Shown: positions 8,312 to 17,096, counted from the first letter of the stretch. The stretch: DNA of 64,000 nt from Pseudomonas sp. UYIF39 (GCF_029963765.1 NZ_JALBYU010000008.1:1-64000), one strand, 5' to 3'. Notes: generated from the letters alone by a model not told the origin. Program-made: numbers and translations.

Positions 8312-9661
8312 ATGGCAACCAGAAATTCCGCGCCGTTGGCGAGTTACATTGATCTCTTGCTGGACGCCGTCTGTGCGGTCGACAAACAAGGTCGCTTCGT
8401 ATTTGTCAGCGCGGCCTGCGAGCGTATTTTCGGTTATACCCCCGAAGAGCTGATCGGCGTGCCGATGATCGACCTGGTGCATCCCGCCGATCGTCAGCGC
8501 ACCCTCGATGCCGCGCGGGAGATCATGGGCGGCGACCCCAAGCTCAATTTCGAAAACCGCTACCTGCGCAAAGATGGCCGAGTGGCGCACATCCTCTGGT
8601 CGGCGCGCTGGTCGGAGGTCGACCAACTGCGAATCGCCGTGGCACGCGACATCACTGAGCGCAAGCAGGCCGAATCCCGGCAAGCGGCGTTGTATGCGAT
8701 CTCCGAAGCAGCCCACGCGGCGGAAGATTTACTGGCGCTGTTCAAGCGCGTCCATTTGATCATCGGTGAATGGCTGCCGGCGCTGAATTTTTCCGTGGCG
8801 TTGCATGACGAACACTGTGCACAGCTGAATTTCCCCTATCACGTCAACGACCATGAGCAGCAACCCGAGCAGCCCGGAACGATCACAGGACGTCTCTGCG
8901 CCGAGGTGATTCGCAGCGGCTTGCCGATTCTGCTGACCCCGGATCAGGACAATCCACTGGCGGGGTTTGAAGCGCTGGTCGCGGGCCGGCATTCACCTTG
9001 CTGGCTGGGTGTGCCGTTGAGTTCACAAAACGGCACCATCGGTGCGCTGATCGTTAAAAGCGTACCCGGTGGTGAGCGCTACACCGAGCAGGACAAGGAA
9101 CTGCTGCAATACGTTTGCGCCCAGGTCGCCACAGCGATTGAGCGCAAGCAATTGCATGCCAGACTGCAGCGCATGGCCCAGTACGACCAACTGACTCAGT
9201 TGCCCAACCGCGAGCTTCTCCGTGACCGGCTCAAAGACTCACTGGCGCTGGCTCGGGCGGATTCCGGGCGTATGGCATTGCTGTATGTTGACCTCGACCG
9301 CTTCAAAGAAGTCAACGACACCCACGGCCATGCAGTCGGCGACATGCTGTTGCAAGCGGTCGCCAATCGGCTCAAAGGCTGCGTGCGTGAAACCGACACC
9401 GTGGCGCGCATGGGGGGTGATGAATTTGTGGTGTTGTTGCACAGCATCCACGCGTCGGAAGACGCCAACAACGTGGCGGGAAAAATCCGTCAGGTTCTGG
9501 CTCAACCCCTGCGCCTGGATGGGCACAGCGTGAACATTCTGCCGAGTATCGGCGTCGCTCATTACCCCGAGCACGGCACCGAGGAAAAGCAGCTGTTAAG
9601 GCATGCCGATGAGGCCATGTATGCCGTCAAGCGCGAACATCACCAGCGCCTCGGGGCTTGA
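8312..9661 (+). CDS. PAS-GAF-GGDEF diguanylate cyclase
   Basis: A cytosolic c-di-GMP synthase of about 449 aa. Domains: PAS at residues 8-125 (DAVCAVDKQGRFVFVSAACE and a C-cap DITERKQAE), GAF-like sensor about 130-275, and GGDEF about 285-445 with the active-site loop ARMGGDEFVVLL. The allosteric I-site R-E-T-D lies five residues before GGDEF, so product inhibition is expected. No EAL domain and no membrane segment are present. A TTG at 8288 is in frame, but the ATG at 8312 begins a more usual N-terminus. The ligand of the GAF domain is unknown. Confidence 0.92.
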   Translation: MATRNSAPLASYIDLLLDAVCAVDKQGRFVFVSAACERIFGYTPEELIGVPMIDLVHPADRQRTLDAAREIMGGDPKLNFENRYLRKDGRVAHILWSARWSEVDQLRIAVARDITERKQAESRQAALYAISEAAHAAEDLLALFKRVHLIIGEWLPALNFSVALHDEHCAQLNFPYHVNDHEQQPEQPGTITGRLCAEVIRSGLPILLTPDQDNPLAGFEALVAGRHSPCWLGVPLSSQNGTIGALIVKSVPGGERYTEQDKELLQYVCAQVATAIERKQLHARLQRMAQYDQLTQLPNRELLRDRLKDSLALARADSGRMALLYVDLDRFKEVNDTHGHAVGDMLLQAVANRLKGCVRETDTVARMGGDEFVVLLHSIHASEDANNVAGKIRQVLAQPLRLDGHSVNILPSIGVAHYPEHGTEEKQLLRHADEAMYAVKREHHQRLGA

Positions 9662-9778
9662 AAAATCTGCCACCGTTCGTCGCGGCGATTTCAACTTTTC
9701 TAAACCTTTGCGGCGATCGAAATTCTGATTCTATGCGGGCTCCTGCTCGCCGCGATCATCACCAAGAGGTAGAGAATC

Positions 9779-9937
9779 ATGCCTAATTCAAGAAACTCGA
9801 ACTCGGGAAACTTCGCCAACGATCGAACGAAGGCGTCTGAAACCGGTCGCAAAGGTGGGAAAACTACCACCACGACTGTCGATAAAGACCCTGTGAAACC
9901 CGACATGGGCCGCAAAGGTGGTCAGAAATCGAAATAG
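9779..9937 (+). CDS. Small KGG-repeat (stress-induced) protein
   Basis: A very hydrophilic 52-aa protein starting MPNSRNSNSGNFANDRTKAS, with two copies of the G-R-K-G-G motif (residues 23-27 and 44-48) and ending QKSK. The repeat is that of the stress-induced KGG family (general stress protein GsiB/YciG-like), whose small disordered members build up in stress or stationary phase. A ribosome site (aagaggtagag) precedes the ATG. It stands alone between the cyclase and a DUF4142 gene. Confidence 0.85.
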   Translation: MPNSRNSNSGNFANDRTKASETGRKGGKTTTTTVDKDPVKPDMGRKGGQKSK

Positions 9938-10010
9938 CGGTGAAGGTAGTTTTGATTGAGAGGCGGGAGCGTAAGCTCCCGTTTGAATTTTTTACGAGGA
10001 GGGCGCGACC

Positions 10011-10514
10011 ATGAGCCGGATGGCCACCCGATTACGCAATGCCAGTTTTGCCACGTTGCTGGGCCTGTGCGCCAGCAGTGCCTTTGCCCAGTCCCCCGCC
10101 GAATTCATCAACGATGCATCGGCCAAAGGCATGGCCGATATCGAAGCCAGCCGGCTGGCGCACCAGAAAACCGAATCCAAAGAGGTCAAGGACTACACCA
10201 TCGTCGTCATCAACGACCGCACCACCGCCAACCAGCACCTGGCGAAAATCGCCAAGCAACTGGATTTGCCGGTGGCTCCGCGCGAAGAGGTAGTCGATAA
10301 AGCCAAAGCCTTGATGCCGCAAGTGCAGGACGGCGCGAGCTTCGACCAGGCCTACGCGGCCAGTCAGGTGAAAACCACCCAGGAAGCCATCGAACAGCTG
10401 CAACAGGCAGCGCAGACCACCGACGTGCCTGAAATCAAAGCCTTCGCCGAAGAAACCCTGCCAAAATTGCAGAGCCATCTGCAAATGGCCAAGGCGCTGC
10501 AAACCAGTCGCTAG
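10011..10514 (+). CDS. DUF4142 periplasmic protein
   Basis: A 167-aa protein with a signal peptide (NASFATLLGLCASSAFAQSP, cleavage near residue 27). The mature part is helical with the DUF4142 pattern: an N-terminal EFINDASAKGMADIEASRLA, then KEVKDYTIVVINDRTTANQH and a C-terminal four-helix ferritin-like bundle. The molecular role of this common family is not established. It has its own RBS (aggaggg) and stands alone. Confidence 0.88.
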   Translation: MSRMATRLRNASFATLLGLCASSAFAQSPAEFINDASAKGMADIEASRLAHQKTESKEVKDYTIVVINDRTTANQHLAKIAKQLDLPVAPREEVVDKAKALMPQVQDGASFDQAYAASQVKTTQEAIEQLQQAAQTTDVPEIKAFAEETLPKLQSHLQMAKALQTSR

Positions 10515-10559
10515 CCATCGGAGTGCGCGGGTGGCCTCGGTCCACCCGCGACTTTCCGA

Positions 10560-10970
10560 TCAGCATTTATTCAAATCCGGTTTGCCTTTTTCCTCGACGA
10601 CGGTCCCGTCCACGGAAATTGTTTCGCCCTCGCCAAGTTGCTGATACTGCTTTCTCAGCGCTTCCAACTGCTTGAGATCCAGCGCTTCGAGCCCCAGCAT
10701 CGCGTTCTGCGCATCCTTTGTCACCCGCAGCAACTCATCTATTTTCAAATGCAAAATATCCGTGTCGCGGTTCTGGGTGTTTTGGATCAGGAACACCATC
10801 AGGAACGTGATGATGGTGGTCGACGTATTGATGACCAGCTGCCAGGTGTCGTTGAAGTGAAAAATCGGCCCACTCAGCCCCCACAGAAAAATCAGAATGA
10901 TCGCCCCCATGAACGTCTTGGGGCTGCCCGCCCACAGGGCAAGTGTCTGAGCGACTTTTGCGAACTTCAT
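10560..10970 (-). CDS. Low-affinity iron permease family protein
   Basis: A 136-aa membrane protein with two hydrophobic hairpin segments (GAIILIFLWGLSGPIFHFND and WQLVINTSTTIITFLMVFLI) followed by QNTQNRDTDILHLKIDELLR, the signature of the PF04120 iron-permease family named after yeast Fet4. Bacterial members are short and their transport activity is mostly untested, so the name reflects the family only. The C-terminal 40 residues are soluble and charged. Confidence 0.88.
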   Translation of the reverse strand: MKFAKVAQTLALWAGSPKTFMGAIILIFLWGLSGPIFHFNDTWQLVINTSTTIITFLMVFLIQNTQNRDTDILHLKIDELLRVTKDAQNAMLGLEALDLKQLEALRKQYQQLGEGETISVDGTVVEEKGKPDLNKC

Positions 10971-11052
10971 AGCCGTGTTCCTTATCGGGATGCGCCTGAT
11001 TTTCAGACAGCGACGGCGTGTTGGAAATTCTAATTACATTTCCATATTCAAT

Positions 11053-11094
11053 AAAAAACCGACCCATGAGGTTACCCATGAGGCCGGTTTTTTT
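11053..11094. terminator. Bidirectional terminator-like hairpin
   Basis: AAAAAACCG (11053-11061) pairs with CGGTTTTTT (11085 onward), with A and T tracts on both sides. It lies upstream of the minus-strand iron-permease gene, so it could end transcription from either side of the 675-bp gap between that gene and tam. Confidence 0.6.
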
Positions 11095-11294
11095 GGAAAG
11101 TACCCCGGCATCACCTACAGGTATCTCGTAGAACACCACGCTGTGTTCAGCGAGCAAGCAGACGGTCCTGCCACGGATATGGAAGCTCTTGCCGTCAATG
11201 GTGACAAGCATCATTAAGCTGTCATTTATTGTACTTTGTGTTGTTTTTGTGTCGCTGATGGAAAGATGAGGCGTTCATCAATCCTGGTCGGGTT

Positions 11295-11383
11295 TTGCGG
11301 CTCATGAGTGGGTTTAAGGCATGAGCGGGCCTTACTCATTGCGTGCAAGCTAACGGGTTCGGGTTCCTTTCGATGAGCCGCAA
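11295..11383. other. Long-range inverted repeat in a gene-free stretch
   Basis: TTGCGGCTCAT (11295-11305) and ATGAGCCGCAA (11373-11383) are perfect 11-bp inverted copies 67 bp apart, in the gene-free stretch 10971-11644. They could frame a structured RNA or be two half-operators. Apart from this and the hairpin at 11053, I see nothing clear in the stretch. Confidence 0.4.
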
Positions 11384-11644
11384 TCGGACTATAGATGTGA
11401 ATTTTAGGCTGTCAAAATTGCTTAGTTTCTAGTTCGGAGAACGGTCGGTTTGGTTATGGCTTCAGAAGATTTTGCGATAAAAATGCTCATTCAAATCCTC
11501 TTTGTACGTTTGGTCTCGTGGGTATTGGCGGGTTAACTGACCGCTTTCGCCATAGGTCGGATAGGGCAGAGCGCACCGGTCGAGGTATCGTAGCGAACCG
11601 GTTTCCCGCCTCTTGCTACAACAACGCACCGACAGGAGAACGCA

Positions 11645-12415
11645 ATGAGTTGGTCCGCCAAACAATACGTCGCTTTTGAAGATGAACGCACACGTCCCGC
11701 CCGTGACTTGCTGGCCGCGATCCCTGCTGTGGACCCGCACTCGGCAATCGACATCGGTTGCGGCCCTGGTAATTCGACTGAGTTGCTGGTTGAGCGCTTC
11801 ACCAATGCCACTGTGCGTGGCTTGGACAGTTCGACCGATATGATCGACGCCGCCCGCAAGCGCTTGCCGCAGGTGCAATTCGATACGGCTGATATTGATA
11901 CCTGGAACGAAAACGGCCCGTTCGATGTGATTTTCGCCAACGCGGTGTTGCAGTGGCTACCTGATCACGCGAAGTTGCTGCCTGCGCTGGCGAGCAAACT
12001 GGCGCCCGGTGGCAGTCTGGCGATCCAGATGCCGGACAATCTCAACGAACCTTCGCATCGCTTGATGCGCGAAGTTGCAGCCGATGGTCCATGGGTTGAC
12101 AAACTGGCGGGCGCCGCCGGGCAGCGGACGCAGATGGCAGATGCCAGTGGTTATTACTCGATGCTGCGAGCCCACTGTTCGCGTGTCGATGTGTGGCGCA
12201 CGACTTACCATCATCCACTTGCTGGCGGCGCGTCTGGTGTGGTCGAGTGGTTCAAGGGCAGCGGATTGCGGCCGTTTCTCGATCCGCTGGATGAGGCGGA
12301 GCGGGCGCAGTATCTCAAGCAGTATCAAGCGGCAATCGAACTGGCCTATCCGCCGTTGGCCGATGGTTCAGTGCTGCTGCCGTTCCCACGGTTGTTTATC
12401 GTTGCGACGCGTTGA
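11645..12415 (+). CDS. tam: Trans-aconitate 2-methyltransferase
   Basis: A 256-aa SAM-dependent methyltransferase that esterifies trans-aconitate, a by-product inhibiting the citrate cycle. Seen: the Tam N-terminus [20 protein letters not shown], the SAM-binding [13 protein letters not shown] near residue 38, [19 protein letters not shown], the motif [16 protein letters not shown], and [17 protein letters not shown]. Length matches E. coli Tam. RBS aggagaacgca. A strong hairpin (12428-12463) follows it. Confidence 0.92.
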   Translation: MSWSAKQYVAFEDERTRPARDLLAAIPAVDPHSAIDIGCGPGNSTELLVERFTNATVRGLDSSTDMIDAARKRLPQVQFDTADIDTWNENGPFDVIFANAVLQWLPDHAKLLPALASKLAPGGSLAIQMPDNLNEPSHRLMREVAADGPWVDKLAGAAGQRTQMADASGYYSMLRAHCSRVDVWRTTYHHPLAGGASGVVEWFKGSGLRPFLDPLDEAERAQYLKQYQAAIELAYPPLADGSVLLPFPRLFIVATR

Positions 12416-12427
12416 TGCATTAATGAA

Positions 12428-12463
12428 AAAGGGACAGATTGCGCTCTTTTCGTCTGTCCCTTT
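12428..12463 (+). terminator. Hairpin after tam
   Basis: AAAGGGACAGA and TCTGTCCCTTT form a perfect 11-bp stem with a 14-nt loop, 12 bp after the tam stop and before the convergent gene at 12495. The trailing T-run is short, so termination strength is uncertain. Confidence 0.65.
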
Positions 12464-12494
12464 CGTGTACCAATGGCCGAGAATTCCGTCTGAG

Positions 12495-12836
12495 CTAGGC
12501 GTCAATCAGCTGATCAATCAAAACCGCGTTGCTATAGATCAAGCTTCCATCACTTGCTCGATGCCCGACCAGATGGAACTGACCGCGCTCGTTGTGTATA
12601 TAGACGCGCATCTGGCAGTCGGACAAAGGGCCGTATCCCTCTGGCAATTTCAACTCCAGTGTGTCCATGTCGACATCGACCATGGCTTCACGCTCATGGG
12701 TCTTCTGCAGGCGTTCTTCAGCGTCCTCCAGACCCTTATGGAGGGGGCCATCGACGTAAAAATGGATTTCACCCACCGAGGTCGACTTTTGTTGTCCGTT
12801 GACTTTGCACCAGCCTTCGATCGTCAAGGCACTCAT
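12495..12836 (-). CDS. Hypothetical protein, 113 aa
   Basis: I do not recognise the family. It is a soluble protein without signal or membrane segment, starting MSALTIEGWCKVNGQQKSTS, acidic in the middle (V-D-V-D-M-D-T-L-E-L) and rich in beta-prone stretches (CQMRVYIHNERGQFHLVGHR). It is convergent with tam. Codon use is like its neighbours and the frame is intact, which supports a real gene. The 390 bp upstream hold no gene, only the palindrome at 13193. Confidence 0.7.
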   Translation of the reverse strand: MSALTIEGWCKVNGQQKSTSVGEIHFYVDGPLHKGLEDAEERLQKTHEREAMVDVDMDTLELKLPEGYGPLSDCQMRVYIHNERGQFHLVGHRASDGSLIYSNAVLIDQLIDA

Positions 12837-13192
12837 GACGAAATCTCCGTTGTGGACGGCTGGACGCTATAGCTCTTGGCCGTCACTTGTCTGACCGCAA
12901 TGCATAGGCAAGGATCTTCGCGGGCGCTTTTAGACGATCTTTGCCTTCCGTAATCAGACCTGATTATAGCTGGCAACCGGACCTCGCTTACTCGACGTGT
13001 CATCCAGGCGAGATGTGTTGCTGAATATTTACAGCTATATATAGCGAATAGTTTCAAGTAATGAAGTTGATGCTGAGGTTGGAATATCCAAGCGGCACGG
13101 CTTTTCAGGAAAAGCGCTCGTTCCGGCCATGAACTATACTTCCTGCGGACTTTGCCATGAAGATAGATGGTATTTGTCTAGCCTGTTTTTGG

Positions 13193-13216
13193 CGTCAGAT
13201 TAGTATTGATCTGACG
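13193..13216. other. Palindrome at the left edge of the eroded oxidase gene
   Basis: CGTCAGAT (13193-13200) and ATCTGACG (13209-13216) are perfect inverted copies with an 8-bp spacer, immediately before the truncated oxidase reading frame. It may mark a recombination boundary or be an operator; no matching copy was seen at the other side of the chr region. Confidence 0.4.
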
Positions 13217-13223
13217 ATGTTGT

Positions 13224-14317
13224 TCTGTGGCGATGCTTATGCATACCGATGAGATGCGTTATCGTCATAAGGAGGGTGCCAGGGCGGTCTACCAGCCAGA
13301 AAGTAAAAAGTTAGAAGCATGGTTGATTATCGTGACCTCGGTAGGTATTGCCGCGATGTTGGCGCCAGGTCTGGTTGTTTACCGTGGCTTCGTTCGGGTT
13401 CCGAAAAATGCTTATGAACTTGAAGTGGTCGCCCAGCAGTGGCAATGGACTTTTCGTTTTTCCGGCGAGGACGGGAAGCTGGGCAAATCGGATATTAAGT
13501 TTGTTGATTCCGCCAATCCCTTCGGCCTTGACTCCAAGGATCCTGTTGGGCAAGACGATGTACTTATATTAAACAATGACGTTCGCCTTCCGCTCGATAA
13601 GCCGGCAAAAGTTTTACTGCGCTCTAAAGATGTGCTGCACGATTTCTATGTCCCACAAATGCGCAGCAAGATGGGCATGGTGCCAGGGATGATGTCGTAC
13701 TTTTGGTTTACACCGACTAAAACGGGGAAATATGAAGTTCTTTGCGCTGAATATTGTGGCGTAGGTCAATACAACATGCGCGGCCATATGATCGTGGAAG
13801 GCCAGGCCACCTTTGTTCAATGGCTGAACAGCCAACCGACTTTTGCGCAGACATTAGCAACAGCTGCAAAACCCAGTCAGGACAGCGTGCTGGAAAAAGG
13901 CCGGCTGCTGGTCGAAAAATACGCCTGCGGTGGCTGCCATAGCCAGGATGGCAGTGCCAGAAGGGGTTGTACGGTCGCACTGAACAGCTTGCCGATGGCA
14001 CCAGCGTGCTCGTCGATGAGCCCTACGTGAAAGAGTCGATCCTCGATCCGAAGGCCCGACTGGTACAAGGCTACCCGCCGGTCATGGTGACCTATACCCT
14101 CAATGACGATGAACTGGGTGCGCTCGTCGCTCTGATCAAATCACTCAGTGCCGGGCGGCAAGACAAAGAACCTACTCCCGGCGAAGCGTCGAACCCAGGT
14201 GACGACTTGGCGGCACAGGGACAGAAGGTTGATCAGCGCACGCTTTCTAGCGCAGCAGATGCACTGCCAAACCAGCGAGCGCGCAGGCCATCAGTACCTG
14301 AATCACGCCACGCTTGA
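13224..14317 (+). pseudogene. Cytochrome c oxidase subunit II fused to cytochrome c, truncated and frameshifted
   Basis: The first frame (from a GTG at 13227) opens within the family at MRYRHKEGARAVYQPESKKL, so the N-terminal leader and first membrane helix are missing. One helix (AWLIIVTSVGIAAMLAPGLV) remains. The copper-A domain is intact (VLHDFYVPQMRSKMGMVPGM; C-A-E-Y-C-G-V-G-Q-Y-N-M-R-G-H-M). The haem-c motif CGGCHSQDGS follows near 13930. At about 13955-13970 the frame breaks: KGLYGRTEQLADGTSVLVDE continues in the next frame to 14317, overlapping the 3' end of chrA by 71 bp. No other oxidase genes are nearby, so this is a stranded relic. A sequencing error could explain the frameshift but not the lost N-terminus. 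Confidence 0.8.
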
Positions 14318-15605
14318 AGCGAAACAAGGCGATAGCGGCTGCAATTGCGATCAGAGCAGAGGGCCAATCGAGGTTGCCGCTAAACCCTTTGGGCCACAGC
14401 ACGTGATAGCCGAAGAACACTGCCAGATTGAGAATCACCCCAACTACAGCAGCGGTAATCCCGGTGAGCGGCGCGGTGAACTTGAGTTCGTTGTGAGTTG
14501 ACTCCACCAGCGGGCCGCCCGCGAGGATGAACAGGAAAGAAGGCAGGAAGGTGAACCAGCTCACTAGAGTGGCTGCGACGGCTCCGGCGAGAAATACATG
14601 ATCGGCGCCGAACACTTGCAGGACGTAGGCACCGATGAAGCCAACAAAGGCCACCACCATGATCAGCGGCCCAGGAGTGGTTTCCCCCAGCGCCAGGCCA
14701 TCAATCATCTGTGTTGGTGTCAGCCACCCATAGTGACCGACTGCGCCCTGGTAGACATAAGGAAGCACCGCATAGGCACCTCCAAACGTTAGCAGCGCGG
14801 CTTTGGTAAAGAACCAGCCCATCTGGGTCAAGGTGCCTTCCCAGCCGAAGAGAGTGGTCAAGATCCCCATTGGCAAAGCCCACAACGCAGCGCCGACGAG
14901 CACCAGCAGCGCCAGTTTTACCCAGCTAAATTGGGCATGCTCAGGGGGCGGAGTGTCGTCATCGATCAGGGCTGGGCCACAGGATTTTTTGGCGGTGTTG
15001 TGACCTCCGGTTCTGAATTTCTCGGGGGCAAAACGGCCCCCCAGGTAGCCGAGCAGCGCCGCACTCAGAACGATCAGCGGGAAGGGAACATCAAATGCAA
15101 ATATCGCCGCGAATGAAGCCGCTGCTATGGCCCACAGCCAATTGTTCTTCAGTGCTCGTGAACCGATCCGATGAGCTGCCTGTACCACGATGGCCGTGAC
15201 GGCGGGCTTGATGCCATAGAAGAGACCCGCCACCACCGGTACGTCGCCGAGCGCGATATACATCCAGGATAAGGCAATCAGGATGAACAGAGAGGGTAGT
15301 ACAAAGAGCCCCCCGGCAATCACTCCACCCCAGGTTCGATGCATCAACCAGCCAATGTAGGTTGCCAGCTGCTGAGCCTCCGGCCCAGGGAGCAACATGC
15401 AGTAGTTGAGGGCATGCAGGAATCGCCGTTCCGATATCCAGCGTCGGCGTTCTACTAACTCCTGGTACATGATCGAGATCTGCCCTGCAGGCCCGCCGAA
15501 ACTGATAAAGCCAAGCTTCAGCCAGAACCAGAACGCCTCGCGGAAACTGATCACCTCAGGCCTTGGCTGATCCTGTTCATCAGCTGATAGGGAAACCTTA
15601 CTCAT
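14247..15605 (-). CDS. chrA: Chromate efflux transporter ChrA
   Basis: A 452-aa two-domain CHR-family pump that expels chromate. The N-terminal half carries FISFGGPAGQISIMYQELVE and the C-terminal half carries the diverged repeat LLTFGGAYAVLPYVYQGAVG plus LALGETTPGPLIMVVAFVGF, the family hallmarks. About 10-12 hydrophobic segments are visible. Its start overlaps the chrB stop by 8 nt, so the two are one operon. Its 3' end runs into the oxidase relic. Confidence 0.93.
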   Translation of the reverse strand: MSKVSLSADEQDQPRPEVISFREAFWFWLKLGFISFGGPAGQISIMYQELVERRRWISERRFLHALNYCMLLPGPEAQQLATYIGWLMHRTWGGVIAGGLFVLPSLFILIALSWMYIALGDVPVVAGLFYGIKPAVTAIVVQAAHRIGSRALKNNWLWAIAAASFAAIFAFDVPFPLIVLSAALLGYLGGRFAPEKFRTGGHNTAKKSCGPALIDDDTPPPEHAQFSWVKLALLVLVGAALWALPMGILTTLFGWEGTLTQMGWFFTKAALLTFGGAYAVLPYVYQGAVGHYGWLTPTQMIDGLALGETTPGPLIMVVAFVGFIGAYVLQVFGADHVFLAGAVAATLVSWFTFLPSFLFILAGGPLVESTHNELKFTAPLTGITAAVVGVILNLAVFFGYHVLWPKGFSGNLDWPSALIAIAAAIALFRFKRGVIQVLMACALAGLAVHLLR

Positions 15606-16542
15606 TGGGTTGTTCCTCTTTCACAAACGCGGCGAGCAGGCCGTCGAAGATGGCGCTTGCAGCAGCCAGCAAGTGGTCGTCATGAGTAATGGTTTCGCGT
15701 AGCCCTGCTAGTACCCGTTCGATGCCGGCCGCCTCCACCGGCTGAATACCGCCGATATCGAGGTAATGTACCAAGGCAGCAATTCGGCCCAGACCGGGCA
15801 CCTGGATTTCAAAACTGGCTTGCAGGGTTTCGAAGGTCACACGGTTGCCGACATGACTGAAGGTTGCCTCATCGAAATCAAAACCCAGGGCATCGGCTGG
15901 GCAGTCCTGTGGAGTGTTCAACCAAAGGATCTGAGCTTGTGGGTCAATGAAACGTCGAATCAGCCAGGCACAGGCCAGTCGGTCAACCCAGGGACGCTTG
16001 CGTGTTGCCCATACGCGGTCCTGATAGTCGCCGAGACTCAGTGCCATTATTGGCTGGTTGCAGCTATGCGGCTCATCCGCAGACAGGGCTCTGCTGACCG
16101 CAGTCTCAAGCTCCTGCAAAGCTGAGTCGATCCGCTGCTTCGGCTGACCTGGAAAGTAATCGATGTTGGCCAACTGATCGTAGGCTTTGCGCAGCTTGCG
16201 AATCTGCTTGGTGGTGGACAGCGCATTCTCTGCATTGAGTTGTGCACGGCACACTTCGATCTCTGCACCTAGCTTGGTGTAGTCATCGCTACGGTCGAAC
16301 AGCTCAATAAAGCGCTCACCGGCAGGGTCTACGACAGGAAGAATGAAAGCGGTTCCATTGATGGACAGGATGTCGCGCTCGACAGACGTTAGCGCGTCTC
16401 GACAGGCAGTGGTATCCGGTAACAGATAGGCACCATCACGTAAGACCGCCGCTCCAGAGGCTTTTAGGGCACGCCAAGCCCGCATGCGCTCGGTGGCATT
16501 TGCGGTGGGGAGGCCAAGGATTAACGTGAGCCAATTTTTCAT
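15598..16542 (-). CDS. chrB: Chromate resistance regulator ChrB
   Basis: A 314-aa protein with the ChrB N-terminal region (NWLTLILGLPTANATERMRA) and the C-terminal ChrB domain (RKRPWVDRLACAWLIRRFID, then FDFDEATFSHVGNRVTFETL). ChrB proteins sense chromate and control chrA. It is first in the chrBA operon. A 7-bp inverted repeat (16541-16547 and 16573-16579) surrounds its start region and may be its operator. Confidence 0.92.
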   Translation of the reverse strand: MKNWLTLILGLPTANATERMRAWRALKASGAAVLRDGAYLLPDTTACRDALTSVERDILSINGTAFILPVVDPAGERFIELFDRSDDYTKLGAEIEVCRAQLNAENALSTTKQIRKLRKAYDQLANIDYFPGQPKQRIDSALQELETAVSRALSADEPHSCNQPIMALSLGDYQDRVWATRKRPWVDRLACAWLIRRFIDPQAQILWLNTPQDCPADALGFDFDEATFSHVGNRVTFETLQASFEIQVPGLGRIAALVHYLDIGGIQPVEAAGIERVLAGLRETITHDDHLLAAASAIFDGLLAAFVKEEQPNE

Positions 16543-16579
16543 GTAGATGTACGTTCAAAAAAAGTTTGTTTCTCTACAT
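16541..16579. promoter_or_regulatory. Candidate chrBA operator
   Basis: ATGTAGA (16541-16547) and TCTACAT (16573-16579) are inverted copies 25 bp apart, covering the chrB start codon and its upstream leader. The position fits a repressor site for chrB autoregulation, but the 7-bp arms alone are weak evidence. Confidence 0.4.
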
Positions 16580-16593
16580 TATTCTTGTGCGGT

Positions 16594-16734
16594 GTGATTG
16601 AAAAGCTAATCAGAGACGATATCCAATTCGTAGATTCGAAGAACGACTTCGGAATTCAGTTGGCTGATCTTCTGGCTGCGGAAAAGCTAATCAAAATGAT
16701 GAAGCGTCAGCAACGACCAATGATCCGACAGTAG
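16594..16734 (+). pseudogene. C-terminal remnant of a DUF3800 protein
   Basis: A 46-codon open stretch (GTG to TAG) translates to a piece with IQFVDSKNDFGIQLADLLAA. The D-S-K-x-x-x-G-x-Q-L-A-D-L-L pattern is the C-terminal signature of DUF3800, a family often carried on mobile elements. The N-terminal part (about 200 residues) is missing. It sits between chrB and tRNA-Gly and marks the region as eroded mobile DNA. Confidence 0.6.
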
Positions 16735-16920
16735 GCGGGCAGGAGCCCCGAAAACAGCGTTTGTCGGCAGGTTTTTTCAGGACGATGCGGCAGAAGGGGA
16801 ATTTGGTAAGGGCGGGGCTGGCCGGAAGCGTGATACGCGAATTCTGAGTAACTGTCACTGAAACTGTCACCAGTCTCGCCTGACGCTACCTCGATACCGC
16901 TGGAGGCCTTGAAAATAGTG

Positions 16921-16994
16921 GAGCGGGTGAAGGGAATCGAACCCTCGTTATCAGCTTGGGAAGCTGGAGTAATGCCATTATACGACACCCGCTC
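16921..16994 (-). tRNA. tRNA-Gly (CCC anticodon)
   Basis: The reverse complement begins gagcgggtgtcgtataatgg and ends ttcgattcccttcacccgctc-like. The acceptor stem gagcggg/cccgctc is paired, the anticodon loop is TTCCCAA (anticodon CCC), and the T-arm gagggttcgattccctt is standard. It is 74 nt without an encoded CCA. Its 3' end faces the chr/oxidase region, the usual geometry of an integration site. Confidence 0.93.
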
Positions 16995-17096
16995 AGAGCG
17001 GCTGACTTTGTACCAGATGTGGGCGTGGAAATGAAGTTTTTCTTTGCGTGCGATGGCTTTAGCGCCGCGTGGAACAACCGCTGGGACCGCGTGACG

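Noticed and set aside
10735..11214. Minus-strand frame of 159 codons upstream of the iron-permease-like gene
   Set aside because: It runs through the terminator hairpin at 11053-11094 and then over the 5' half of the permease gene in another frame, with no recognisable motif.
16921..16994. Direct repeat of the tRNA-Gly 3' end as an att site
   Set aside because: I looked between 12840 and 16920 for a second copy of the tRNA end and found none, so integration at this tRNA stays an inference.
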